DNA of 64,000 nucleotides from Ulvibacter sp. MAR_2010_11 (GCF_002813135.1 NZ_PHTY01000001.1:1359501-1423500), one strand, 5' to 3'. Positions 16,306 through 25,715 are shown, numbered from the stretch's first letter. Numbers and translations are program-made. The notes: generated by a model not told the origin, from the letters alone.

Positions 16306-19089
16306 TTAAAAAGTATATTTCAATTGTACCGCGAGGTCTATTCCTCTTTTATATTGAGAGAGTATTACATCCCCTTGAGAAGTATTTTCGCGTATTCTTT
16401 CGATGCTTGGGTCTAATAAGTTTTTTGCACTGGCATTAATTTCCAGAGAATCACTTAGGCTGTTCTTCCATACAAAATCCAGGGAAGACACTTGTTTTTC
16501 AATAATATTTCCCAACTGTCCCGATCCAATGGCGTCTATTCGGTCCGAGAAATAGGAGTATACCAGATTCACCATCGGTTTGTATGTTCCAAGAATCGGC
16601 CTGTAGCTAATGTCTGCGTTGAGTAATAAGGGAGAGGCTCCTTGTAATTCTTCTTCCTCTTTGTTGAAAGTGGTCGAAAATAATCCGTTGGAATCTTTTA
16701 AATCCTGACGCGTAAACATATAGGTTGCGTTGAAGCCCACGGATAATTCAGGCGCACTGTCTTGTCCAACCAGAATGGCTTTACGCAATTCTATTTCCCC
16801 GCCAACTACTTCGGCTTTCTCACCTGTTCTGAAATAACGCTGCGTTCCGGTTGCATCGTTGGCAATTACCTTGTTGATGGGGTCGTTAATTTGCTTTGCA
16901 AATCCGGCCAGCGATAGTATCTCTCCCTTTCCGAAGAACCATTCGTATTTAAGATCGAGATTGTATATTTCCGAAAAAGAAGGGTCGTTTAGTAAATCCG
17001 GATTTCCACCTACACGTTGTGTAACATCTTCGTAAACAAATGGCGCTACTTCTTTAAATTCGGGAAAGGAGACGGTTTTACTCGCAGCAAACCTTAAATT
17101 CTGGGAATCGGTAAGACGATAGGTAACACTGAAACTCGGCAAGTAGAAATTTTTATTGGTCGCTCTAAATCCGGCATCGGAAGATGGCAGATTTATTACA
17201 TCGTACACGATTTCCTGATCGAAGGATTCAATTCTGAAACCCGGAACTAACAACCATTTTTCTCCTGCTGAAATTTCAGCATTTATGTAACCTGCATGAA
17301 TATCCAGGTTTCCGGTATATGTATTTTCATAACGCCCGGGATAGTTGGTGTTGTCGATGCCGCCTTCAGGGTAAATTGCGTTAAACACCTCGGTATTGTA
17401 AACTACACCCAGATTTTCAACTTTAAATATCTCGTTGAGGTTATTAATGTCTACCACAGGAGTATTCGGCTGAATAAAATCATACCCATAGCGTATATTA
17501 TTAAATTGGCGTTCTTTGGTTCTTCCATTGTAGCCGAAATTGAATTTCAGGCTTGAAGAGGCGTCATAAGCGACATTGAATCGACTGTTAAGTTCCTCGT
17601 CTTTTATATTCTGAAAGTACCGCTGATTGTCATACGGAATATTGTTGTAGAAAGAAGGAAGCGTTGCCGGATCATTGTCTAAGGCAAGGTCGTATCGTTC
17701 AACGCTGAAGCGTTTTCTGTCCGGTTGCCGTGAAAAGACCGAATTGTGACCTATACCCCAATCTATTTCAAATTGGTCGTCTATTTTGTGTAAACCGGTC
17801 AACTGATTTACAAAAATCATATCCTGCGTAAACTGTGCATTCATCTGGTAAAAACCTTTGTCGGTATCCAGAATGGCATCTCTGTTAGAACCTTTACCAT
17901 CAATACCGTAATATCCTACTTCGTTGGAAGCATTGTTAATGAACAAAGAATTAATTCGTAATGTATGATTGTTGTTTATGGAATATTTTAGGTTTGTCAT
18001 GGCGTTTGTTGTAGTAGAATACTCGTATTCTTCGGCTGAAGGAAATCGCTTTTTCTCTACTGTTGTAAAATCTACCGCCTGTCCGTTGCGATATTCAAAA
18101 TCATTTTCGAAGGAAGCCGTAAAAAACAAACTTAATCTTGAAGTGTCTTTTAGTTTTAAAGATGCATTTCCTGAAATAGTTCCTTCGAAAGCCAAGGGTT
18201 CTCCTGTACTTACCGGATCTACTCCGTGTGATAGAATTACAGCAAAAGGGTTGTTGTTATACCGATTGTAAAATCCGAAGTAGCCAATCCCTTCTCCTTT
18301 CACAAACTCTTTTTCTCCGGCACGGGAGTTGGTCCCGGAACCTATACTGACATCTAAAAATGATTTTGACGTAGCATCCTTAGCCAGGATATTTACATTT
18401 CCGGCGGCAAAATCCCCATAGAATTCGGTTGCGTAAGCCTTACTCACAGAAACATTTTGAATAATATCTGAAGAAAACAGTTGTAGATCTATGTTCTTCT
18501 TTTCTATGTTATTTGACGGAAGCGTGAGACCGTTATAGGTTGTGTTGAGGTATCGGTCTCCCAAACCACGCACATATACATTTGTGCCGCCTTCCTGTCG
18601 TGAAATTCCCGAAATCTTAGTTATAGCCCCGGCAGCATCACTTACACCTTTTTGTGATAATTCTTCGGCGCCTATACTTTGCTTTATAATGGCTGCATTT
18701 TTTTGCTCTAAAAGAAGGGCTATCACACTTTCTCTTTTGGAGGTCGTTTTTATAACCACCTCATCCAATGCAGCTGCGCTGGCACCAAGCGGCACATGCA
18801 CTTCGGTTACTTTTCCGCTTTCAACTTTTACATTGTTAATTTCTACGGTTTCATATCCTACGAAACTACAGGTTACAGTATAAACGCCTGCTGCAAGATT
18901 TTCGATGGCATACAGTCCGTTATCATCGGATGTTGTGCCTATAGTGGTTCCTTTAATAAGGACGTTCGCAAAAGGAAGGGGATTGTTATTGTAGTCTTTA
19001 TCGGTAAGTTTACCTACAATTGAGCCGGTTTCTTGTGCCGAAAGGAGCGTGGTAAACGCTATGAGTAATAAGGTAATATTCTGTTTCAT
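16306..19089 (-). CDS. TonB-dependent outer-membrane receptor, putative phosphate regulon
   Basis: A 927-residue receptor from the ATG at 19089 (signal peptide MKQNITLLLIAFTTLLSAQ); an ORF start 24 bp upstream is less likely. An N-terminal carboxypeptidase-regulatory-like domain (GSIVGKLTDKDYNNNPLPFANV, about residues 23-100) is followed by a plug (SKRESVIALLLEQKNAAI, GISRQEGGTNVYVRGLGDRY) and a 22-strand-type barrel ending in DLAVQLKYTF. No SusD partner is adjacent; the partner gene downstream encodes a beta-helix lipoprotein. The substrate is unknown. The promoter has the longest run of 11-bp Pho-like repeats in the window, so uptake of a phosphorus-containing compound is the leading idea. 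Confidence 0.92.
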   Translation of the reverse strand: MKQNITLLLIAFTTLLSAQETGSIVGKLTDKDYNNNPLPFANVLIKGTTIGTTSDDNGLYAIENLAAGVYTVTCSFVGYETVEINNVKVESGKVTEVHVPLGASAAALDEVVIKTTSKRESVIALLLEQKNAAIIKQSIGAEELSQKGVSDAAGAITKISGISRQEGGTNVYVRGLGDRYLNTTYNGLTLPSNNIEKKNIDLQLFSSDIIQNVSVSKAYATEFYGDFAAGNVNILAKDATSKSFLDVSIGSGTNSRAGEKEFVKGEGIGYFGFYNRYNNNPFAVILSHGVDPVSTGEPLAFEGTISGNASLKLKDTSRLSLFFTASFENDFEYRNGQAVDFTTVEKKRFPSAEEYEYSTTTNAMTNLKYSINNNHTLRINSLFINNASNEVGYYGIDGKGSNRDAILDTDKGFYQMNAQFTQDMIFVNQLTGLHKIDDQFEIDWGIGHNSVFSRQPDRKRFSVERYDLALDNDPATLPSFYNNIPYDNQRYFQNIKDEELNSRFNVAYDASSSLKFNFGYNGRTKERQFNNIRYGYDFIQPNTPVVDINNLNEIFKVENLGVVYNTEVFNAIYPEGGIDNTNYPGRYENTYTGNLDIHAGYINAEISAGEKWLLVPGFRIESFDQEIVYDVINLPSSDAGFRATNKNFYLPSFSVTYRLTDSQNLRFAASKTVSFPEFKEVAPFVYEDVTQRVGGNPDLLNDPSFSEIYNLDLKYEWFFGKGEILSLAGFAKQINDPINKVIANDATGTQRYFRTGEKAEVVGGEIELRKAILVGQDSAPELSVGFNATYMFTRQDLKDSNGLFSTTFNKEEEELQGASPLLLNADISYRPILGTYKPMVNLVYSYFSDRIDAIGSGQLGNIIEKQVSSLDFVWKNSLSDSLEINASAKNLLDPSIERIRENTSQGDVILSQYKRGIDLAVQLKYTF

Positions 19090-19110
19090 TTTTAACTTTA
19101 ATTTCTTGCA

Positions 19111-19187
19111 CAAAGAAAGGAGGCAACTGTAAAGTTTCTGTTACTCTCGGTTTAAGGGTTTGTCAAATTCAGGTTAACTAAATGTTA
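19111..19187 (-). promoter_or_regulatory. TonB-receptor promoter with up to six 11-bp direct repeats
   Basis: Six cores lie at exact 11-bp intervals. On the plus strand they are TGTAA 19128, TGTTA 19139, GTTTA 19150, TGTCA 19161, GGTTA 19172 and TGTTA 19183. Read as minus-strand heptamers: AATAACA, GTTAACC, TTTGACA, CTTAAAC, AGTAACA, CTTTACA, each followed by four variable bases. The -7-like element TTTCTTTG (19111-19118) starts 9 bp after the last core, exactly as at pstS and the porin. The fourth unit is the weakest. Confidence 0.7.
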
Positions 19188-19257
19188 TTCTCTTAACCTT
19201 AAGTTTTCTATTGATTAACTTTTTGAAAATAGTATCTTGCATTTTAAATTACATACT

Positions 19258-20598
19258 ATGATGCAGTGGGAACAGCTCCTCTCGCTACGCCGTCAAGGCG
19301 ATACCAATAAGCGATTACGAATTGAACAAGATGAAACACGTTTGGGTTTTGAAGTAGACTACGACCGTGTAATTTTTTCTTCGGCGTTTAGAAGTTTGCA
19401 AGACAAGACACAGGTAATTCCCTTGTCTAAAACCTCGTTTGTGCATACACGTTTAACCCATAGTTTGGAAGTTTCGGTGGTGGGTCGTTCTTTGGGGCGT
19501 ATTGTTGGGAAATCCATTATAGAGAAGCATCCGCAATTACAAAAAGTACACGGACATCATTTCAATGATTTTGGCGCAATTGTGGCAGCAGCGTGTTTGG
19601 CACATGATATTGGAAATCCTCCTTTTGGCCATAGTGGAGAGAAGGCAATTGGGGATTATTTTTTAAATGGAGACGGAAAACGGTTTAAAGAACAGTTGAC
19701 TGCGAAGGAATATCAGGATCTGGTGGATTTTGAAGGAAATGCCAACGGTTTTAAGATTTTAACTGAATCTAAAAACGGAGTAGACGGTGGCCTGCGACTT
19801 TCCTATGCTACGCTGGGTGCGTTTATGAAGTATCCCAAAGAGTCTTTGCCCAAAAAACCCACCAATCACATAGCCGATAAAAAATATGGCGTGTTTCAAT
19901 CTGAAACGGCATTTTTTAAGGAAGTAGCCATCGAATTAGGCTTACTATCACTAGGGAATAAAAAAGAGCTTCGGTATCACAGACACCCTTTAGCCTTTCT
20001 TGTAGAAGCCGCCGACGATATTTGCTATACCATAATCGATTTTGAAGATGGTATAAATCTGGGATTAATAGATGAAGAGTTTGCACTGGAGTATTTAATT
20101 AAATTGGTGAAAGACAACATCAACACGACGAAGTATAATAGTTTGAAAGTAGCTTCAGACAGGTTGGCTTATTTAAGGTCTCTTGCAATAAACACCTTAA
20201 TTTCGGAAGCAGCCGCAATTTTTCTTCAATATGAAAGTGAAATATTAGAAGGCACTTTTAAGGAATCCTTGTTGGATAAAAGCAAGTACAAGGCTCAAAT
20301 TAAGGATATCATAAAAATAAGTATTGAAAAAGTATACAACAGTGATGAGGTTGTGGAAAAGGAAATTGCCGGATATACAATTTTATCTACCCTCTTAGCG
20401 GCGTATACTTCGGCCTTCGAAAACGAGCATCACAACCGGGCAACCCACTACGACACCTTAATTGTAAAAAATTTCAAAAGCACTTTCGGTAAGGATATTT
20501 CAGTCTATGGCTATATTATGGAATGTTGTAGTTTTATTTCGGGACTTACCGATGGGAATGCATTGCAGATATTTAATAAGATTAAGGGTAATCTTTAG
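19258..20598 (+). CDS. dgt: dGTPase (dGTP triphosphohydrolase)
   Basis: HD-domain enzyme that hydrolyses dGTP to deoxyguanosine and triphosphate, 446 residues from the ATG at 19258. The metal-binding residues are visible in FVHTRLTHSLEVSVVGRSLG and AAACLAHDIGNPPFGHSGE, with the later catalytic Asp in FLVEAADDICYTIIDFEDG. The N-terminus shows the family motif FSSAFRSLQDKTQV. The alternative TTG start at 19237 lies in the likely -7 element and is rejected. It is divergent from the TonB receptor and shares the intergenic region that holds the 11-bp repeats. It affects dNTP pools, as does the nrd locus at the window's left edge. Confidence 0.93.
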   Translation: MMQWEQLLSLRRQGDTNKRLRIEQDETRLGFEVDYDRVIFSSAFRSLQDKTQVIPLSKTSFVHTRLTHSLEVSVVGRSLGRIVGKSIIEKHPQLQKVHGHHFNDFGAIVAAACLAHDIGNPPFGHSGEKAIGDYFLNGDGKRFKEQLTAKEYQDLVDFEGNANGFKILTESKNGVDGGLRLSYATLGAFMKYPKESLPKKPTNHIADKKYGVFQSETAFFKEVAIELGLLSLGNKKELRYHRHPLAFLVEAADDICYTIIDFEDGINLGLIDEEFALEYLIKLVKDNINTTKYNSLKVASDRLAYLRSLAINTLISEAAAIFLQYESEILEGTFKESLLDKSKYKAQIKDIIKISIEKVYNSDEVVEKEIAGYTILSTLLAAYTSAFENEHHNRATHYDTLIVKNFKSTFGKDISVYGYIMECCSFISGLTDGNALQIFNKIKGNL

Positions 20599-20745
20599 AA
20601 AGCCACTTTCTGACCAAAAAATTGATTTTAAATTAGATAATTATTATTTTTTAAGGTAATTTTAACGTTCGAACTAAAATTGCTTACCGGCTTTCAAGCC
20701 ATATTTCCTAGGCCTTTTTAAATTATTAATCTACAATAAAAAATT

Positions 20746-23334
20746 ATGAAAAAAATTCTTTACTTGTTTGCGTTTTTGGCGGTTTCGATTGCCGGGGCGC
20801 AAGATTTCACGGGAGTGATTAGCTCCTACTTAAACAGTAATCGCGCTCAGCTAGGATTACAACCGCAAGATTTTGAGGACATTACAATTAATTCTCAAAG
20901 TTTTTCGAAGAGCATGCAGGCACATACTGTATACGTATCGCAAAACTACCAAGGAATCGAAATTTTCAATTCGGTTGCAAGTTTCGCGGTTAAAAATAAT
21001 CAGGTAGTATATGCCAGTCGAGGCTTCATTCCAAGTATTTCAACAAAGGTAAATACTATAAATCCGGGTATTTCGGCGTTAGATGCCATAAGCAAAGCGA
21101 CGACGGCATTGGGTCTATCCAGTCCTTCTAATCTTGAATTATTGGAATCCTCGAATAACAGTTATGTATTCTCTAATGGAACAATCTCCCTGGAAAACAT
21201 TCCTGTAAAATTGGTATATCATTATACAGAAACCGACCAATTAATTTTGGCATGGGATTTAAGTATTTATTTATTGAACGCTACACATTATTATAGTGTT
21301 CGAATTGATGCTTTAACCGGAGCCTTATTGGACACCAACGATTGGGTGTCGAGCTGTGATTTTGGTGACGTAGTGCATTCTCATGAAACTTCTTCCAAAA
21401 GTATTTTATTTGGAGAAGAAGCAGCAGGAGAAGTAGCTACGGCCGGAGGAGCTCAGTATCGCGTTTTTGCGATGCCATTAAGAAATCCGGATAATGGCCC
21501 GGACACTTTAGAAAATAGTCCTGATGATGCTATAGCTTCTCCTTTTGGATGGCACGATACCGATGGTGCAGCCGGGGCCGAGTTCACCATAACAAGAGGG
21601 AATAATGTTTGGGCGCAAGAAGACCAGAACAATAATAATGGCACTGGATATTCTCCCGACGGAGGAGTTCCTTTGGTATTCGATTTTCCGTTTGGTTTGC
21701 CGCAACCTCCACAGGCATTTCTTGATGGTTCTATTACCAATTTATTTTATTGGAATAACATCATTCACGATGTAATGTATCAGTATGGTTTCGATGAGCT
21801 GAGTGGAAATTTTCAAGAGAATAATTATGGTAACGGTGGTCTTGGAAGTGACTCCGTAAATGCCGACGCTCAGGACGGCGGTGGGACAAACAACGCAAAC
21901 TTTGCGACTCCACCAGACGGACAGAACCCAAGAATGCAGATGTATATTTGGACAGGATCGACAGGGGCGGTGCCAGGTTTGTTAACAATTAATAACGGGC
22001 CTTTGGCGGGTAGTTACGAAGGACATCCAGCAGGATTTGGAGGGCCATTTTTACCCGCTCCATTAACAGAAGATTTAGTGGTTATAGAAGATGACGATGC
22101 AGGAGTTTCTACCGATCCAAACGACGGATGTGATAATATTACCAACGGAGGAGCCTTAAACGGAAAAATTGTTGTTATACGCCGAGGCGAATGTGAATTT
22201 GGATTTAAATCACTTGCTGCGCAAAATGCAGGCGCCGTAGCCGTTATTATTGTTAATAATGTGGCAGGTGCTACTATCCTTATGGGAGGTGGTGCCGTTG
22301 GTGCTTCCGTTACAATTCCTGTTTTCATGATAAACAATATTGATGGGGAGGCTATTATTGCCGAATTATTAGCTCTAAATACGGTCAACGGAACTATTAA
22401 TGGAGCACTTGTTCCACCAAATATTGACGGAGATCTTGATAACGAAATAGTTGTGCACGAATATGGCCATGGTATTTCTAACAGACTTACAGGTGGTCCG
22501 GGAGCTGCAGGCTGTTTGCAAAATGCAGAACAGATGGGTGAAGGATGGAGTGACTATATAGGATTAGTTATGACCATGCAACCCGGAGATCAGGAGGGAG
22601 ATATTCGCGGAATGGCTTCTTACGCTTCCGGAAATCCGAACGGAATTAGAGAAGCTCCTTACAGTACTGATTTCGGAGTTAATGATTATACGTACGCCGA
22701 TGTTAACGGAAACGTTTCGGTGCCGCATGGTGTCGGATTTGTATGGGCAACCATGCTTTGGGAAATGACTTGGGATTTAATCGATGTATATGGATGGGAT
22801 TCTGATATCTACAATGGAACCGGAGGAAACAATATTGCATTGCAATTAGTAACAGACGGGATGAAACTACAGCCTTGTAGCCCGGGGTTTGTCGATGGAA
22901 GAGATGCGATTCTTCAAGCAGATATAATCAATAACGCAGGTGCAAACCAGTGTTTAATTTGGGATGCTTTTGCAAGAAGAGGTCTTGGTCTTAGTGCAAG
23001 TCAAGGTTCATCCAATAGTACATCAGATGGAGTAGAAGCGTATGATGTTCCTACATCTCCGGGTTGTCTATTAGGAGTTACTGACAATTCGCTGGACAAT
23101 AACTTTGTTATCTATCCAAACCCTTCTAATGGTAACCTTAATATAAAGTCTGTCATAGATGCAGGTGATGTAACAATTTCTATCTTCGATCTGAACGGTA
23201 GAAAAGTATATTCACAGAACACAGCCTTAAACGGGACTGTATCAATCAATGTTACAAACCTTAGTACAGGAATGTACATTGTACAAATTGATGGTGTGAA
23301 TTATGTTCACAATGCCAAAATTGTTATTGAATAA
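20746..23334 (+). CDS. Secreted M36 (fungalysin-type) metallopeptidase with PA domain and type IX sorting tail
   Basis: An 862-residue extracellular zinc protease. Signal peptide MKKILYLFAFLAVSIAGAQ, then an inhibitory propeptide of the FTP type (to about residue 200). The catalytic domain carries the zinc motif HEYGH at residues 571-575, with the third ligand in EQMGEGWSDYIG. A protease-associated (PA) domain is inserted before it (about residues 425-560; GKIVVIRRGECEFGFKSLAAQNAGAVAVIIVNN). The last ~75 residues (VIYPNPSNGNLNIKS... GMYIVQIDGVNYVHNAKIVIE) are a type A T9SS sorting domain, so it is exported across the outer membrane. It stands alone, 147 bp after dgt, and a bidirectional terminator follows. 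Probable role: degradation of external protein for nutrition. Confidence 0.93.
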   Translation: MKKILYLFAFLAVSIAGAQDFTGVISSYLNSNRAQLGLQPQDFEDITINSQSFSKSMQAHTVYVSQNYQGIEIFNSVASFAVKNNQVVYASRGFIPSISTKVNTINPGISALDAISKATTALGLSSPSNLELLESSNNSYVFSNGTISLENIPVKLVYHYTETDQLILAWDLSIYLLNATHYYSVRIDALTGALLDTNDWVSSCDFGDVVHSHETSSKSILFGEEAAGEVATAGGAQYRVFAMPLRNPDNGPDTLENSPDDAIASPFGWHDTDGAAGAEFTITRGNNVWAQEDQNNNNGTGYSPDGGVPLVFDFPFGLPQPPQAFLDGSITNLFYWNNIIHDVMYQYGFDELSGNFQENNYGNGGLGSDSVNADAQDGGGTNNANFATPPDGQNPRMQMYIWTGSTGAVPGLLTINNGPLAGSYEGHPAGFGGPFLPAPLTEDLVVIEDDDAGVSTDPNDGCDNITNGGALNGKIVVIRRGECEFGFKSLAAQNAGAVAVIIVNNVAGATILMGGGAVGASVTIPVFMINNIDGEAIIAELLALNTVNGTINGALVPPNIDGDLDNEIVVHEYGHGISNRLTGGPGAAGCLQNAEQMGEGWSDYIGLVMTMQPGDQEGDIRGMASYASGNPNGIREAPYSTDFGVNDYTYADVNGNVSVPHGVGFVWATMLWEMTWDLIDVYGWDSDIYNGTGGNNIALQLVTDGMKLQPCSPGFVDGRDAILQADIINNAGANQCLIWDAFARRGLGLSASQGSSNSTSDGVEAYDVPTSPGCLLGVTDNSLDNNFVIYPNPSNGNLNIKSVIDAGDVTISIFDLNGRKVYSQNTALNGTVSINVTNLSTGMYIVQIDGVNYVHNAKIVIE

Positions 23335-23360
23335 TACAGTAGCAATTTTAATTTTAATAG

Positions 23361-23390
23361 AAAAGGAGGCTTACTAAAGCCTCCTTTTTT
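23361..23390. terminator. Bidirectional terminator between the M36 protease and dxs
   Basis: AAAAGGAGGCTT, loop acta, AAGCCTCC, then T residues. It reaches the dxs stop codon on the minus strand. Confidence 0.88.
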
Positions 23391-25162
23391 TATATAAGAT
23401 TTTGAAGAAGTTGGGCTATTTTTTCGGAAGAAATTCCTGCTAACTCTTGTAATTCATTTACCGTTCCATGCTCCGGAAATACATCGGGAAGTCCCAGAAT
23501 TTCAATCCGATTTGTGTATTTATGCCTCACCGAAAATTCGGCAATACTACTTCCAAATCCGCCCGAAGCAACTCCGTCTTCAACAGTAACTATGATTGTG
23601 TATTTTTTAAAAATTGTATGCAATAGACGTTCATCAAGCGGCTTTACGAAACGCATATCGTAACAAGACACTTTTTCCTCTTTTGAAAGTAATGCAATCG
23701 CTTCCAATGTATTTGTAGCCATCGTACCTAGAGTTAACACAGCAATAGATTTGCCTTCTTTAAGAAGTGTTCCTTCTCCAATTTTAATTTCTGAAAAAGG
23801 TTGTTTCCAGTCAATAATATTTCCTCTCCCTCGAGGATAACGAATTGCAATGGGTAAAGGGAGTCCTAGTTGAGCGGTATATAATATATTTCTTAGTTCT
23901 ATTTCATTTCGAGGGGCAAAGATGATGAGATTCGGGATGCACCGTAAATAAGCAATGTCAAAAATACCGTGATGTGTTGCTCCATCTTCACCCACAAGAC
24001 CCGCTCGATCTAAGCAAAAGATAACCGGAAGCTTTTGAAGGCATACATCGTGTATAACCTGATCGTAAGCCCGTTGTAAAAAGGTTGAGTAAATGTTACA
24101 GAATACATAAAGCCCTTGTGTGGCTAGTCCTGCTGCAAAGGTAACTGCGTGTTGTTCGGCGATACCAACGTCAAAGGCTCGGTTGGGGAAGGCATCCATA
24201 AAATATTTTAAGGAACTCCCAGTAGGCATGGCGGGAGTAATCCCAACAATTTTTTCATTTTTTAAAGCCAGCTCAACAATGGTTTTTCCAAACACATCCT
24301 GAAATTTGGGAGGAAATATTCCATTGCTTTTTGGTAACAACTCACCTGTCTCTGCATCAAATTTTCCCGGAGCGTGATAGGTTACCTGATTCTCTTCGGC
24401 TTGTCGTAATCCTTTCCCCTTCTTAGTAATTACATGCAGTAGTTTTGGACCATTAAGTTGTTTTAAACGATTTAATTCTGAAATTAATTCCTCTAAATTA
24501 TGACCATCGACCGGCCCCGAATAATTAAAATTCAAGGCTTCAAAGATATTGTCGGTGTCGGGCGCTCCGTCTAAGTTTACTTTTGTAAAATATGCTTTGA
24601 GAGCACCAACGCTTGGGTCAATACCAATGGCATTGTCATTTAAAATCACCAAAATATTAGTGTTGGTTACTCCGGCATGATTTAGGGCTTCAAAGGCCAT
24701 TCCGCTCGCAATGGATGCGTCACCAACCACAGCAATGTGTTGTCTGGCATCAATGCCCGATAATTGGGCGGCAATTGCCATTCCCAGCGTCGCCGAAATT
24801 GCTGTACTGCTATGGCCGGTACCAAAAGCATCGTACTTACTTTCGGTTATTTTTGGAAAACCACTGATGCCATCCAGTCTTCGATTGGTGTGAAAAAGAT
24901 CCTTTCTGCCGGTTAGAATTTTATGTCCGTAGGCTTGATGACCCACATCCCAAACAACAATATCTTCGGGAGTATTAAATACATAATGCAAGGCAAGGGT
25001 TAACTCTACCACCCCCAAACTAGCCCCCAGATGTCCTTCTTTTACTGCAACAATATTGATGATAAAATCACGCAACTCTTTGGCCAATAAAGGAAGTTCC
25101 CTAGCCTCTAACTGGCGAAGGTCTTCAGGAAATTCTATGTTGTCTAATATCTTTTTTGACAC
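23390..25162 (-). CDS. dxs: 1-deoxy-D-xylulose-5-phosphate synthase
   Basis: First enzyme of the MEP isoprenoid pathway; condenses pyruvate and glyceraldehyde-3-phosphate using thiamine diphosphate. About 590 residues. Visible motifs are the ThDP-binding VVGDASIASGMAFEALNHAG, WDVGHQAYGHKILTGR, the catalytic region RAFDVGIAEQHAVTFAAG, and the C-terminal domain ending ISSEKIAQLL. Start choice: an ATG at 25177 exists but directly abuts a perfect -7 element (TATCTTTG, 25167-25174), so transcription cannot begin upstream of it from this promoter. The GTG at 25162, giving VSKKILDNIEF, fits better and would leave almost no leader. Divergent from tadA. Confidence 0.93.
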   Translation of the reverse strand: MSKKILDNIEFPEDLRQLEARELPLLAKELRDFIINIVAVKEGHLGASLGVVELTLALHYVFNTPEDIVVWDVGHQAYGHKILTGRKDLFHTNRRLDGISGFPKITESKYDAFGTGHSSTAISATLGMAIAAQLSGIDARQHIAVVGDASIASGMAFEALNHAGVTNTNILVILNDNAIGIDPSVGALKAYFTKVNLDGAPDTDNIFEALNFNYSGPVDGHNLEELISELNRLKQLNGPKLLHVITKKGKGLRQAEENQVTYHAPGKFDAETGELLPKSNGIFPPKFQDVFGKTIVELALKNEKIVGITPAMPTGSSLKYFMDAFPNRAFDVGIAEQHAVTFAAGLATQGLYVFCNIYSTFLQRAYDQVIHDVCLQKLPVIFCLDRAGLVGEDGATHHGIFDIAYLRCIPNLIIFAPRNEIELRNILYTAQLGLPLPIAIRYPRGRGNIIDWKQPFSEIKIGEGTLLKEGKSIAVLTLGTMATNTLEAIALLSKEEKVSCYDMRFVKPLDERLLHTIFKKYTIIVTVEDGVASGGFGSSIAEFSVRHKYTNRIEILGLPDVFPEHGTVNELQELAGISSEKIAQLLQNLI

Positions 25163-25166
25163 GCTG

Positions 25167-25195
25167 CAAAGATACATTTTGCTTTTGTATATTTG
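25167..25195. promoter_or_regulatory. Back-to-back -7 elements of dxs and tadA
   Basis: Minus strand: TATCTTTG at 25167-25174 (dxs). Plus strand: TATATTTG at 25188-25195 (tadA). Both match TAnnTTTG perfectly and lie 4-5 bp from the preferred start codons, so both messages would be leaderless or nearly so. The two promoters are only 13 bp apart and may compete for polymerase. Confidence 0.65.
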
Positions 25196-25200
25196 AGTTT

Positions 25201-25656
25201 ATGAGTTTATTGAATCCATTCGACGATACTTATTTTATGAAACGTGCCTTGCAGGAGGCCGAGGCGGCCTATGAAAAAGGAGAGGTGCCAATAGGCGCCG
25301 TTATTGTTGTTAACAATCAAATTATAGCCAGGGCACACAACCTTACCGAAACATTAAACGATGTGACTGCCCACGCCGAAATGCAAGCCATTACTGCAGC
25401 GGCAAATTATTTAGGGGGAAAATATCTAATTGATTGTACTTTGTATGTTACTTTAGAGCCTTGCCAAATGTGCGCCGGCGCTTTGTTTTGGAGTCAGATT
25501 TCAAACATTATTTATGGAGCCAGAGATGATCAGCGGGGATGCATTGCGATGAAAACACAACTACATCCCAAAACCAAAATGACGGGAGGTATAATGGAGG
25601 AAGAAGCATCGCAGTTAATTAAACAATTTTTTATCGAGAAGCGAAATTTGAATTAA
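25201..25656 (+). CDS. tadA: tRNA-specific adenosine deaminase
   Basis: Zinc enzyme that converts adenosine to inosine at the wobble position of tRNA-Arg(ACG), 151 residues from the ATG at 25201. The zinc site is His58 and the proton-shuttling Glu60 in AHAEMQA, with Cys88 and Cys91 in LEPCQMCAGA. The N-terminus matches the family (DDTYFMKRALQEAEAAYEKGEVPIGAV). A longer frame from 25156 would start upstream of the -7 element and is rejected. A strong hairpin follows the stop. Confidence 0.93.
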   Translation: MSLLNPFDDTYFMKRALQEAEAAYEKGEVPIGAVIVVNNQIIARAHNLTETLNDVTAHAEMQAITAAANYLGGKYLIDCTLYVTLEPCQMCAGALFWSQISNIIYGARDDQRGCIAMKTQLHPKTKMTGGIMEEEASQLIKQFFIEKRNLN

Positions 25657-25658
25657 CT

Positions 25659-25690
25659 AAAAACCCGCTGCGAATTGCAGCGGGTTTTTT
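25659..25690 (+). terminator. Terminator of tadA
   Basis: AAACCCGCTGC, loop gaatt, GCAGCGGGTTT plus more T residues, immediately after the tadA stop. It also ends 25 bp before the convergent cold-shock gene. Confidence 0.92.
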
Positions 25691-25715
25691 GTGGTCAGTA
25701 GTTAAGATATATATC

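Noticed and set aside
19237-19257. Earlier TTG start for dgt
   Set aside because: The codon overlaps the probable -7 element, and the ATG at 19258 leads directly into the conserved N-terminus.
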